From the NCBI GenBank assembly GCA_004352715.1, contig SCFE01000077.1, positions 1,303,370-1,367,369 on the forward strand: DNA of 64,000 bases. Reading direction: 5' to 3'. Below the pieces are notes generated by a model. It saw only the letters and a list, made by a program, of their open reading frames with translations. It did not search any database and was not told where the DNA came from. The position numbers and the translations under genes are program-made. Origin of the DNA: Hofstenia miamia (Eukaryota; Xenacoelomorpha; Acoela). This document shows positions 23,690 through 34,604 of the stretch, piece after piece. Position 1 is the first letter of the stretch; every line of letters starts with the position of its first letter.

Positions 23690-26600
23690 GCTTATATTTT
23701 TGGGTAATCTTCGGTTAATACGTAAGGGAGTAATATTGATATTACTACTTTCAAGTTAGTTTAGAATGAAATTGCATTTAACGTGCACTTTGAAGGATAA
23801 AAGGATTTTGATTCTCTATGATTTTTGTATTTTTGCCCATAAATTTTACTTTTTTAAGATATAGATGCAGATTTTTACAGAAACATCTATGCTAAATATT
23901 GGTATTGTTGGTATACCTGGGCTGGACTCGTTTTGGTTAGATTGAATTCATTGTTTGTCAATCCTGTGGGTGTGCGCTGATTTCAGCCAAGATAATGTGC
24001 GTCTGGGCAAGGCTTGAAAATTCTGGCTTACAAAATAGATGTAAAGCATCTACATGTATATGATGAGATTGGATACTTAGAAGACAGCTGCGAAAACCTA
24101 ATTAAGAATATCTCTCCTCAAAATGTATTTCAAAAAGATTTTTGTTTACAATTTTTTTTGTAAAAATGCTAAACCTGCCTCTGCTTAGAAAGAATAATGT
24201 TTTTACACAGCTTGTTACACATCACTATAATGTTTACTTATACTTACATAATAACTCTGTTTAGAGAGCTTGTGTCTCCAATTGTTTTGTAATAATTGTG
24301 TATTTGTATTAATGATATTTAGGGCCATTTCTACAGCAATATATATACATGTCTTAATCCTAATTTACCGATAAATTCTTAGAAATTTTTATTCTTGTAA
24401 CTAGAGATGTGAAAAATATTGTTGCCAGCGTATGCAGCTTGTAAGTAGTAACAATACGATTTTAAATAAACAAGAAATATAGGAAAAAATTTCAATAATT
24501 TGAAAATTATATTGCAAACTCCAAAATCCATCTTGTAATTTTTTCAACTAATGTGTCTTTCATGCAGTGAAGAATCTAGGGGGGCATTTCGTTTCAATTT
24601 TATTCCTAAAATTATTAATAATATTTTGCAAAAACTGTAATGATTTATGAGGTTCTTCACAAAAACCGTAGGGTTTACATTTATACAAATGAAAGATAGT
24701 TTTTCTAACATGGCTTTTATTCATGGAAGAGAAGAAAATTTCTATCTTATGAAAAAACACTAAAAAATTATTTTTGTCATATTCACATAAGAAATTGATA
24801 TTTTCTATAGTGCCTAAATAGTTTTGAAAAGGGGGAAGGGTGGCTGGAGTAGACAAAGCATACAGGATTTTTGGTTTCAGTGTTTGCATCAATAACAAGA
24901 ATGTTCTATAGAGTAAACTTTCTCTGTTATATAATCAGGCAAAGGTAAATTAAGTTTATTACTACCTTAAATCTATAAATAAGCATGAGCAGTACTAACA
25001 ACGTATACGCCTATGGTTAGTAAATGAATTCACCTCAAAAAGACCAACTTTGCTGTGCACTTATACATCTAAAAGATGCATAATATGAACATCAACACAA
25101 AACAATGTGCAAACATGTTTATTGAATACATACCAAGAGAGGCATATGAAATAGGTGTTGAACAGTTTAATGCCTTTAGCTATCTGCCAAATTCGGTTGT
25201 ATAGCAAAGATAAACTTTCCACATTTGCCATTTCTTTTGGACAGAATTCATGAACAATTTATTTCTGATTTTGACAGATTTGGCAAATTCATGTCTCTAA
25301 GCACTGAGGATCATTTTTTTCTCTAGGAGCATTCAGTTCATCCTTTATTTCGGGAATCAAACGATTTGGTTGCGAAAAAATAGATGTCACTGCTTCACTA
25401 ACTTAAATATATTGCTGTTGAAGGAACCTTAAAGGATGATGTTAGGAAAATCTTGTTTGTTTTCACAATTTGCAAACAGTATGTGCTAAACAATTAAAAT
25501 GTAGTCATTTTTGCATAAGACTTTGAAGTAAGCGAACGGCCATTATCATGTAATCATAACTTAGATTAGGTTTCTAAGGTTTGGGTATATTTTAATACTT
25601 GGAATGAATTCTTTCCCTACATTTAAATAGCACTAAATGTAATATTATTGTAGATTAAAAATTTTATCATCTTAATGTAATTAAATACCCTGTATTATAA
25701 AGTGAATCTTTTCATGCTACTAATATGTATCAGTTCATTCCATGTTATGATTTAGCTGCATCCCCTTAGGTAAAACCTGCACCCCGGAATTTCAATAATA
25801 GATTCCACACTGCTTCCATGTTTTCAAAAAAAAACACAGTTTGTCATTACGATTCTCTGTTTCAAGATAAACCCCAACTCTAATATTGAGCTTGGTGAAA
25901 ATCATTTCAGTCAGTGCTGAAACAGGCAATTGGATTATCTTGCTAGTGTGACAATCCTGCTGGATAGTAGAACTGCTTTTAAGTGGAAGAATGGTTCTAT
26001 TGTCTTATTAAAAATACGTGGCGGATTCGATAGCGTAGGGCATCGTTTTTATTCATTTTTTTGAAATATGTGATCTTATATATATATATACAGGAGCTAA
26101 GGAATAACATTATTATTGGAATGCCTGAGCTAATGTACTTCCATTACAAAGCTTAAATTACTTAAGCTTAAAAAAATTTGATGCAAAATAAGTGCCACCT
26201 GAAACATTATTGGGAGGGGGATTGATCTAGCCCATCCAGCCTCCCCTGCTCCTAAGCATCTGGGTATATATCTTTGATAAACACTAGCAATTGATCTAGG
26301 AAGTAAAGACCATATCCTACGACTTTTAGATAGAAAAATTTAAAATCAATCAATTTTAATACAATCAAAAGTCGTTAGTGAGCGTTGCGCATACGTTGCG
26401 ATAAATGGTTGCGGAACGATAAACATGGGGCATACGTAATTATGAGCAGTAATCATATTATTTTAAAGCATTCACGTTGTTAGATGTGGGCTTGATTCAA
26501 ACCTAAAAACTATCCCTATTAGAGCTCGAAAAGTTGTCCTGGAAGCAGTCAAATTCAGCAGAAAATGCAGGATATAAAAATGTTGTTAAATTTTTTCTAA

Positions 26601-28069
26601 CTTTTCATACTTGGAAAATGAAATTTCTAGTTCGTAGAAAATGTATCCTTCTCATTAGTACAGCTGCCTTTTGTTGCTCCGTGTTATTTCGAAACGCTTA
26701 CGCGTGTCGTTGGGGATGCAACAAAACTTTTCTATTGTTTCACTCAAAAACAATTACTTTTCGAAAATCTCGAACATATAAGTTTAATGTCCTATATATC
26801 CAAGAAAGAGCACAGAAAAATAATTCGATTTGGTACAAATTGTGAAAATGAGAGAAACTTTTGCTTCAGAATATTGATTAGCACTAATTTACAAATTCGG
26901 CCTATTGTTTAGAGTAGGCCTGGTAAGTCGTAAGCAATGAAATTCATATCGGAAGTGTCCATATTATACTCCATGATTGTGAAGAAATTGGGAATCTTAG
27001 TTACACTCATTTTATAAAAACAATAAAAACGCTTTTTCATATTCGCAACTCAAATATGATAAATACAGAGGAAGGATTTCAAGCACAAAATGTTAAGGAA
27101 AGTCTTTGCAAATAATTGCATTTATTACAGGAAAAATGCCGCACTTCTTTCAAGCAAAATGATTTGGGTGCTCTCTGTTCGATAATGGACACACATACTG
27201 AGTATGGAGGCCGATCTTTTATTAATATAAAATTGCTAAAAGTATTTAGTAAAACAAGTGTTACTAGTTTGTTGCCAAATTAAAAATTAAAAACTACTTA
27301 CCATCACAGCTGTTTGGCTTTTAAAAGATTTTAATTGAATTAGATAAGACGTTATTGTACCTCTATTTCACACCTAATACCTAGATGTGAACTCACAACT
27401 AAATTTTCGAACTCAATACAGCTCAAGACCCAAGCCCAACCCATTACCCAAGATTTTAACTTTGAACACATAAAGTTATATTTATATTATATTATATAAA
27501 TCTAAAAATTGAAAAATTGACTACAAATATAAAAAATCTTTACTTTTCAATGCCTTTGTTAAATGTTGTTTGATGTTGCTGGCAATTTGCTGCTAGCACT
27601 ACCGGTGTGCTGGTATCGGTACTCAGGACTTTTGGTAACTTCCCTGCTTTTATCTCACTAACTAATAAAGAAATATGTTATCTGAAAACAGCAACTTTTA
27701 TTTTAGAACTTTAAATCGCAAATTTAAAAGTTTTAAAAAGTTGAATGTTTCATTGAAAAATAGTTATTAGCTAATAATTTCTGGTGCTCTAGGCACAATA
27801 GTAATCTTAGCACAAATGCTTAGCAGAACAGGCGAGTATATTTATCCATTTCTTAATAGGCTTGGAGAAAATTTTTGGAAAATGTAGACAGAATCGATTG
27901 TATTATAGTTATAATAGGCAGTTTGGACTTTACAATTTGTACCTAACAAAGAGCTCAATTTTCACTTAATATTTTTTTCAATTTAGACTTTTTGTTGTGC
28001 TAAAAAATGGAGACAACAAATAACTGCATTAAATTATAATATTTTTAGCTAAGAAGTTTCCGTCTATTC
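23690..28069. other. Intergenic AT-rich DNA with one dispersed repeat
   Basis: No exon recognised; reading frames of up to about 110 codons (24560-24898 minus, 26534-26845 plus) have biased composition and no known motif. A (TA)n tract lies near 26078-26090. The segment 25485-25745 recurs in diverged form near 40110-40345. Confidence 0.5.
25485..25745 (+). repeat. Dispersed repeat copy A (partner near 40110-40345)
   Basis: It shares ordered blocks with 40110-40345 in the same orientation: taacttagattaggttt, taaggtttg, the agcactaaatgtaat block, and taatatgtatca with ttcatt. Divergence is roughly a quarter of positions by eye. No terminal repeats or coding capacity seen, so the family is unclassified. 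Confidence 0.6.
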
Positions 28070-28433
28070 TAGGCCCCTGCGAGTTGACATTTTTAATTTC
28101 GAGTCGAGTTGGATCCCTAACTCGCGAGGTCGAGTCGAGTTACAATTATATTTAGACTTATTATTCTCGGTAGGCTAAGCTATATATAACTATACTTCCT
28201 TATATAAATGTAGGGAAAAGATAGAACAGGCGAAACTAAATAAGAGAAACCATGCCTGAAGACTTACAATTTGGTGTAAATTATAAAAGTTTGTTGGATT
28301 CTTCGACATTATAGGTAATCATGGATAAAAAATAGATGAAATTGAAGCAAATATCGAGTTGAGTTCGAGTACTCGAAATGTCGAGCTGAGTTTTTGGCAC
28401 TCGAGGCGAATTTCGAGTACTCGCAGGACCCTA
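28070..28433. mobile_element. MITE, hAT-type, with imperfect terminal inverted repeats
   Basis: The left end TAGGCCCCTGCGAGTTGAC and the reverse complement of the right end, TAGGGTCCTGCGAGTACTCG, match over most of their first 14 bases. The flanking octamers gtctattc (28062-28069) and gtctatgc (28434-28441) match at 7 of 8 positions, fitting an 8-bp duplication. The interior is rich in CGAGT words and has no coding capacity. Confidence 0.75.
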
Positions 28434-28612
28434 GTCTATGCATAAGACTTTCTTGAAAACAGAGAAATTGCGTTTAACTACTTGGTTAGTACAAAAATAC
28501 TGATCACCTCTCGCATTTTAACAAAGAAATACAATACATAAAAAAACAACATTTTATTACAGATAATTTCCATTTTTATTTATAAGTTAAATCATTTAAA
28601 AGTTTGTCCTTC

Positions 28613-29106
28613 TCATAATTCCATTGGGCCATAGTAACAGTGCATAGAGCGCAGAGTATCTGTCAAAAACTGCATTAAATCTTCCTCATTGTCGAACTTT
28701 ACATTACTATGGTTTGATAGGTCATAGGTCAAATAAGTTGAAGTCCGGGGAGTAGGGAGATTGGTAGAGAGTAGTCAGCTGCTTTTGTTGTAAGAAATCA
28801 GCAGTGCTTCTCGCTTCATGAGACCGCGCATTATCCTGAATAAGCATCGATGTTGACCATTTGAGTGATTTAATGTGGCGAGAAAATTTGTGGTAAAGAC
28901 TCTTCAAAAATTAGATGTAGCTTTCGCTGTTGATCTTTTCCTCCTTCTTCATCAGTTTCCACATAAAACTTTCCCGTGAAAACTACAGCACAGATACACG
29001 TCGATTTCTTGCTTAATGTCGTCAACTTTGGCATTTTTGTTCTTTCAATGTTGTCGGAAACCCAGCACCTGTTCAACCGTTTGTTGCCTTCTGTGTCAAA
29101 ATTCAT
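28613..29106 (-). pseudogene. Mariner-like transposase pseudogene
   Basis: The minus strand shows an N-proximal piece (29106 down to about 28870), then IQDNARSHEARSTADFL with the second catalytic Asp, then SPYSPDFNLFDL ending in a stop at the position of the third acidic residue. The C-terminal piece continues in another frame (VKFDNEEDLMQFLTDTLRS) to a stop at 28613-28615. The order matches mariner/Tc1-superfamily transposases, but at least two frame breaks inactivate it. No terminal repeats were identified; a 745-N gap starts at 29253. Confidence 0.7.
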
Positions 29107-29252
29107 GATAAAGTACTAAATAAAATGTAAATGTTAAATGCACCGTACTAATTTCTAATTTACTAATCCAGACTCGAACTAAAATGTTTACCTTTTTTGT
29201 CTTTAGGCTGATTTCAATCTTTAAATTAGAGTTCCCACGAACTGTCTGTAGA

Positions 29253-29997
29253 NNNNNNNNNNNNNNNNNNNNNNNNNNNNNNNNNNNNNNNNNNNNNNNN
29301 NNNNNNNNNNNNNNNNNNNNNNNNNNNNNNNNNNNNNNNNNNNNNNNNNNNNNNNNNNNNNNNNNNNNNNNNNNNNNNNNNNNNNNNNNNNNNNNNNNNN
29401 NNNNNNNNNNNNNNNNNNNNNNNNNNNNNNNNNNNNNNNNNNNNNNNNNNNNNNNNNNNNNNNNNNNNNNNNNNNNNNNNNNNNNNNNNNNNNNNNNNNN
29501 NNNNNNNNNNNNNNNNNNNNNNNNNNNNNNNNNNNNNNNNNNNNNNNNNNNNNNNNNNNNNNNNNNNNNNNNNNNNNNNNNNNNNNNNNNNNNNNNNNNN
29601 NNNNNNNNNNNNNNNNNNNNNNNNNNNNNNNNNNNNNNNNNNNNNNNNNNNNNNNNNNNNNNNNNNNNNNNNNNNNNNNNNNNNNNNNNNNNNNNNNNNN
29701 NNNNNNNNNNNNNNNNNNNNNNNNNNNNNNNNNNNNNNNNNNNNNNNNNNNNNNNNNNNNNNNNNNNNNNNNNNNNNNNNNNNNNNNNNNNNNNNNNNNN
29801 NNNNNNNNNNNNNNNNNNNNNNNNNNNNNNNNNNNNNNNNNNNNNNNNNNNNNNNNNNNNNNNNNNNNNNNNNNNNNNNNNNNNNNNNNNNNNNNNNNNN
29901 NNNNNNNNNNNNNNNNNNNNNNNNNNNNNNNNNNNNNNNNNNNNNNNNNNNNNNNNNNNNNNNNNNNNNNNNNNNNNNNNNNNNNNNNNNNNNNNNN
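29253..29997. other. Assembly gap (745 N)
   Basis: Run of N. The left flank is the end of the mariner pseudogene region; the right flank is non-coding. Confidence 0.99.
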
Positions 29998-32015
29998 TGT
30001 GAGAGTGGACATGAAATACAGGGGACCAGCTAACCGTGGGTTTTGGGGGTGATGCACCCACGAATATTTTTTCTCAGGGGGCAGCAAAATGACCATTTAA
30101 CAGATGTTGCGATGCATTTATTTTCTATTCATTTTCTAGATTTACAGTGCAGTATGTCTATATCTTTAAACATTTTCTTGAAATATAACTATGAATAAGA
30201 GATTTGCGTTTTCTCTGTAAATATGATTCTTGAATCTCAGTCATTACAAAGACTACACATTATTTATATTTTCGAGCTTTTGGATTTGTTCTATTCTTCT
30301 AATCTAAGAGAAAGGTTAAATTTAATGTAGCTTAATTTGTTTTTAAGGGTCTAAATAATTTGATTTAACTTTTTTTCTAAGCAGTCCTCAAATTTGGAAA
30401 ACTTACATTTAAATTTTGTATTAAAAATCTGTATTCTTACTTCTAGCCTTGAGAATATTGTTAACCTTCAGTAGGCTTAACTTACTTTTATCTAATACCA
30501 TAGAATGAAAAAGTTGAAACATAGCCTATCCTATGTTTCAGGGGCGGATGCATAGCTTTCAAATGGGGGACATCTCTTTCGTGATCAAATAAATGACAAA
30601 AGTGTACGAAGTCCTACGAATTTTTTCAAGATATTCAAAAATAGACTTTCGTTTTTAAATTATTTCAATTTTTCCCGAAAATGGCTTTATTTAACCATTC
30701 AAAAGCAATTTTAAGACCTGCTCCACCCGGATTCGATAGACCACTGCTGTGTTTTATTCTTATCTTTTTATTTCTTTATATTTGGCATAATATATTTTGC
30801 TTTCAACTATAATTTTGATATGCCACTTAAAATCGGTCAAAAATACATTCAGCCTAGTGGATGGCAGAATAGAAAACACATATTTCCTGCTTTTCTTGTT
30901 GAAGCAGATGCATTCAGGTGGCTGTTGCTTCCAGTGAAAGATCTCTTAGTTAGCTCAGAATCATCAAGAAATGCTTGAAAACATTTATGGGTGATGACAG
31001 ACTAGAAGAACTTTTGCTCTATATTGTGAAAAATATTTGAAAGAAAATTTGAAAATGAATAGTATAATAAAAAACGGATGGTTAAAGTTTAAGCTAGTGG
31101 TTTTTTATATATGTGCATTTTCAAATCATATTGATTTATTAACATTCTTGGCAAACAATCAAAAGTCAACTAAGTATCTGATTATGGACATATAATTCAG
31201 CAGAAATTTTTGTACCATCGAATTAGTGTGAGGGAACTTTAAGGCGCTTTTAATTTTAAAAGGTTAATTTCAATAGGATTGCGTGAAATCAAATTTTGTT
31301 TTGAAGCTGAAATTGCTTTCTAACCAAAATAGAATGTAATCTTTGGACTAAATGCAAGATATTTTTGCCATTTTGTCTACACTAGGACGTTTATAATTAG
31401 GACAATAAAAACACAAAAGCAAAATTTTCAAAATCAGAAACTTGTAAAATTGCTATGAAAATTATTATTTTTCCACTGCAATTAATCGTAGTGTTTGACT
31501 TTCTCATTTGGCTGATCAAAATATGAATTCATAAGGACTATTTTAAAATACTTCATTTGACCACCTTGTGAAAAACTGTTTGAATTTATTACATGTGCTA
31601 TCATTGTTTTTTAAGTAGGGCTGAGTGTTTTAATATACACCAATCATCAAACATACACACATATTTCTTATATATCATTTTTCATATTTTGGGAATTTTT
31701 ATATGGGCTATAAAGATTTCACTATACATGTAGTAGGTTTAGAGAAATAAACTGAGACAATTACAGTTGCAAATATTGAAGGGGCAGCAATTTTGCTAAT
31801 GCACCCCTCATATATTTTTTCTCGCTGGGCTCTGATGACATAGCATGCGTGTTTCGTATTACTCATCATAATAGCAGTGCGAACAATGACACACAGATTA
31901 TAATGTAATGTGTACATGAAGAAAATTTTTTTAAGACTTGCTCACTTATTTTTGAATGAGCTAAGTACAAATACCGTTGCTGTAGAAAGCGTGGAGCGTA
32001 CTTGAGGGAAATAGG
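29998..32015. other. Intergenic AT-rich DNA, no gene recognised
   Basis: Short reading frames only. A ggggcggatgc stretch near 30541 resembles the end of the possible transposon at 7623 and may be a fragment of that family. Confidence 0.5.
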
Positions 32016-32020
32016 CGTTA

Positions 32021-32058
32021 CACGTGGTGACCAATGAGAGTACGCGGACATAAAAGGG
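32021..32058 (+). promoter_or_regulatory. Candidate core promoter of the RING gene (E-box, CCAAT, TATA-like)
   Basis: CACGTG at 32021-32026, CCAAT at 32031-32035 and cataaaagg at 32049-32057 lie in order in a locally GC-richer stretch about 350 bp upstream of the RING gene start. They suggest transcription starting near 32080. Motifs only; no transcript evidence. Confidence 0.35.
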
Positions 32059-32399
32059 CTCATCAATTACAGTAAAAGCAGTTACATGCACTATGATAAA
32101 TTCATTGATTTACATTCACAGAAAGACCTACAAATTTTAGCCATTATTCAAATTTTTGACACATTTTAATTTATTGTTTTTACAGTAGATTTACTTTATT
32201 GACGTTTTGGGTTCAGTTGATAAGTGATAATTATTCTCTCAACGTTGTTTGAACAGAAAAGAAAATAAAATAGGGTGTTTGAGCACGGTGTTAATTATTT
32301 CACTGTGCAATAGTGCAGGTGTTCTAAAATTATGCATTATGCAGAATTGCGCAATTGTGTCATTAAAACATTATGTTGTAACGCTGCGCAATTCATATA

Positions 32400-33293
32400 A
32401 TGGGCGAGAACGATTCTTGCGTAGAATACAACATTTTACCATTAACTAGTAAATCATATTTAATGTTCTGTGATAATATCCCTCTCCATAAGAAACACTT
32501 CAGAAGAAAAAAAGTTCGAAATAAAAAGACTTGCAGATATGATATTATTGTTAATTTGTTTCATACTTCTAAATGTCAATCTTCATACACTGAGTCGTCA
32601 GAAAATGAGATTATGGATATCTTAGATGGCCAAGAATACTACGTTAATCAAAGCTGTGCAGTTTTCCACAAGAAACTGTCAAGATTGAAGTTGAAAAAAC
32701 TTTTAAAAGACAAATCAGCAGTTTCCAATGCGGAGTTTTATAATCAAATATTGCGTTCATACATGAAGAGAAAAATCAAGCTCAAGCACGTGTGTATGTC
32801 AAATATTGTAAGTAAGAAAAGTCAAGCAATTCAAGACAACCGAAGTGCACATTATAAGGTCAAAACACAATATGTAAATCATATGGGAACATTTAATTGC
32901 CATTCAACTCCCAAACTCCAGACTAAGTCCAATCAAGGCAAATTTGTGTTGGCTGCGAATAATGGAGTTCTAATCGACCAACTTGGTGCCTTAGCAGTAA
33001 GACAATTGGAAATTTTGCAGAATAGGGATGTTACACCTGAAGATTACGAACTTTTACTTCAATTAGATGAGCTTGTTACCAAACGAACCTCATCATTAGA
33101 AACATTTCAGCGGATTCCTCAAAAACGAATGCTAAGTGATTCTGACGAAATTTGTGCTATATGCATTGAAAACTTTAAGAAAAATGATTTACTAAAAGTA
33201 TTACCATGTACACATGAATTTCACGAAAGCTGTCTAAAGGAATGGCTCTTAAAAAAATCGTACTATTGTCCCATCGACAAAACTGAAATTTAG
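32400..33293 (+). CDS. RING-H2 finger protein, probable E3 ubiquitin ligase, intronless
   Basis: A 297-residue open frame without introns. The N-terminal two thirds are basic, Ser-rich and of low conservation type. Residues 205-230 carry a conserved-looking helical segment (ILQNRDVTPEDYELLLQLDE). The RING lies at 252-293: C252-x2-C255, C270-x-H272-x2-H275-x2-C278, then C290 and D293 where the eighth ligand is normally Cys. Asp at this position is known in RBX1-type RINGs, so zinc binding can be retained. RING-H2 proteins recruit an E2 and transfer ubiquitin; the substrate is unknown. The RING sits at the extreme C-terminus, only four residues before the stop. The chosen ATG (32400) is the first in frame, and a candidate promoter lies about 350 bp upstream. 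No AATAAA was noticed before the retrotransposon array that starts about 60 bp downstream. The single exon may indicate a retrogene. Confidence 0.8.
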   Translation: MGENDSCVEYNILPLTSKSYLMFCDNIPLHKKHFRRKKVRNKKTCRYDIIVNLFHTSKCQSSYTESSENEIMDILDGQEYYVNQSCAVFHKKLSRLKLKKLLKDKSAVSNAEFYNQILRSYMKRKIKLKHVCMSNIVSKKSQAIQDNRSAHYKVKTQYVNHMGTFNCHSTPKLQTKSNQGKFVLAANNGVLIDQLGALAVRQLEILQNRDVTPEDYELLLQLDELVTKRTSSLETFQRIPQKRMLSDSDEICAICIENFKKNDLLKVLPCTHEFHESCLKEWLLKKSYYCPIDKTEI

Positions 33294-33420
33294 AATCAAT
33301 TTTGTTTAAAAAAAGTTCTTTTTTAAATTAAAAAATCATTTTTAAATGGAAATTTACTATTATTATTATCCTTCTTACTTCTCACAGCTTCATGCTGGTA
33401 TCCCTCTCAGCTCGGGGAAC

Positions 33421-34041
33421 TCACCAGTTCCCAGGGAGTCTGAGAGCTTTCCTACGGACTCTAGCTGTCCCTAACAATGCTGCCTTCTGTGCTACTGCTC
33501 CTCCCGACTTTGGTACTCCCAACTCCTCCAAGTATCTCTTATGTTTCTTACTTACTGCTCCTAGTGCTCCTACTACTACTGGGACTACTTCAACTTTCTT
33601 TAACTTCCACAGCCTTTCTATTTCCTCTGCCAACTCCCTGTACTTGTCTATCTTCTCTTGCTCCGTGGTTTCTACATTTCTGTCCTTTGGTACTGCTATG
33701 TCTATCACTGTTGCTAATCTTTTCTCTTTGTCTACCACTACTATGTCTGGCCTCCTTGCTTCTATCACTTTCCTCGTCTGTATGTTGAAGTCCCACAGTA
33801 TCTTAACCTTCTCATTTTCTATGACACCCTGTGGCTTGTGCTCATACCACTTGTCTCCTGCTTCTAACCCATGCTGTCTGCTCAAACTCCAGTGTACCAT
33901 TCTTCCCACCTTGTCATGCCTGAACTTATACTCATTCTGTGCCAACTTCTCACACCCTGCTATCAGATGATCTACTGTCTCCGCCTCTTTCTTACATAGC
34001 CTACACTTATCACTTACTTCTACTCTTCTGTCTATATGCTT
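33421..34041 (-). CDS. C-terminal fragment of the retrotransposon protein: CCHC knuckle plus restriction-like endonuclease
   Basis: An open frame of about 206 codons from the gap edge to a TGA after RLPGNW. The zinc knuckle CRLC-x8-H-x4-C precedes the PD-(D/E)XK-type nuclease: ARRPDIVVVDKEKR, then DIAVP, then a charged helix (EQEKIDKYRELAEEIERLW) and VVVGALGAVSKKHKRYLEEL. In R2-like elements this domain nicks the target DNA to prime reverse transcription. No stop or shift is seen in this part, and the segment between about 33590 and 33440 recurs in the two neighbouring copies. It is a fragment: the reverse transcriptase is absent. Confidence 0.8.
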   Translation of the reverse strand, partial: KHIDRRVEVSDKCRLCKKEAETVDHLIAGCEKLAQNEYKFRHDKVGRMVHWSLSRQHGLEAGDKWYEHKPQGVIENEKVKILWDFNIQTRKVIEARRPDIVVVDKEKRLATVIDIAVPKDRNVETTEQEKIDKYRELAEEIERLWKLKKVEVVPVVVGALGAVSKKHKRYLEELGVPKSGGAVAQKAALLGTARVRRKALRLPGNW

Positions 34042-34279
34042 NNNNNNNNNNNNNNNNNNNNNNNNNNNNNNNNNNNNNNNNNNNNNNNNNNNNNNNNNNN
34101 NNNNNNNNNNNNNNNNNNNNNNNNNNNNNNNNNNNNNNNNNNNNNNNNNNNNNNNNNNNNNNNNNNNNNNNNNNNNNNNNNNNNNNNNNNNNNNNNNNNN
34201 NNNNNNNNNNNNNNNNNNNNNNNNNNNNNNNNNNNNNNNNNNNNNNNNNNNNNNNNNNNNNNNNNNNNNNNNNNNNNNN
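34042..34279. other. Assembly gap (238 N)
   Basis: Run of N within retrotransposon copy 1, between the LDRETRK segment and the CCHC knuckle. Confidence 0.99.
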
Positions 34280-34604
34280 TTTCTGTGTTCCTCCAGTATT
34301 CTCCATGCATTGCCTTCTGCCTATACCTTGTTTGTCTCTCTGATTCCATCCTACTCTGGTATATCTTCTTTCCTTCACTCTCAGTTCTTATCTTCTTTAA
34401 CTCCTTTGTGACCTCTAGTAGGGATCCTCTAGGTTGCTCTTCTACATATTCTTTTAGCCCTAGTGCTTCTGCTTCTACAGTTTCCTCCACACTTAGCAGC
34501 CCTTTCCCTCCCTTATGCCTTGCCATGTACAGCCTATCTACATCTCCATTTAGGTTGAATTCTCTCTCTGCTGCTAGTATCTTCCTTGTCTCCCTGTCTA
34601 ATTC

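Larger units (their letters stand above)
33358..34604 (-). mobile_element. Non-LTR retrotransposon copy 1 (RLE type, R4/Dong-like), 5'-truncated
   Basis: The minus strand begins at a frame reading LDRETRKILAAEREFNLNG, then DVDRLYMARHKGGKGLLSVE. After a 238-N gap (34042-34279) come a CCHC knuckle (CRLCKKEAETVDHLIAGC) and the restriction-like endonuclease (IEARRPDIVVVDKE, then VIDIAVP) up to a TGA at 33421. The 3' end is a short untranslated region with a (TAA)n tail near 33358-33370 (ATT on the plus strand). The upstream end stops abruptly in the (ATT)n tract at 34605. This domain order marks R2/R4-type site-specific non-LTR elements. The visible endonuclease frame is open, but the reverse transcriptase is missing, so the copy is dead. 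Confidence 0.85.

Noticed and set aside
24560-24898. 112-codon minus-strand frame as a gene
   Set aside because: Lys/Asn/Phe-rich composition as expected of chance frames in AT-rich DNA, and no splice or protein evidence.
33392-33970. Long plus-strand Leu/Ser/Pro-rich frames over the retrotransposon array
   Set aside because: They are antisense shadows of the endonuclease frame, which has the recognisable motifs on the minus strand.
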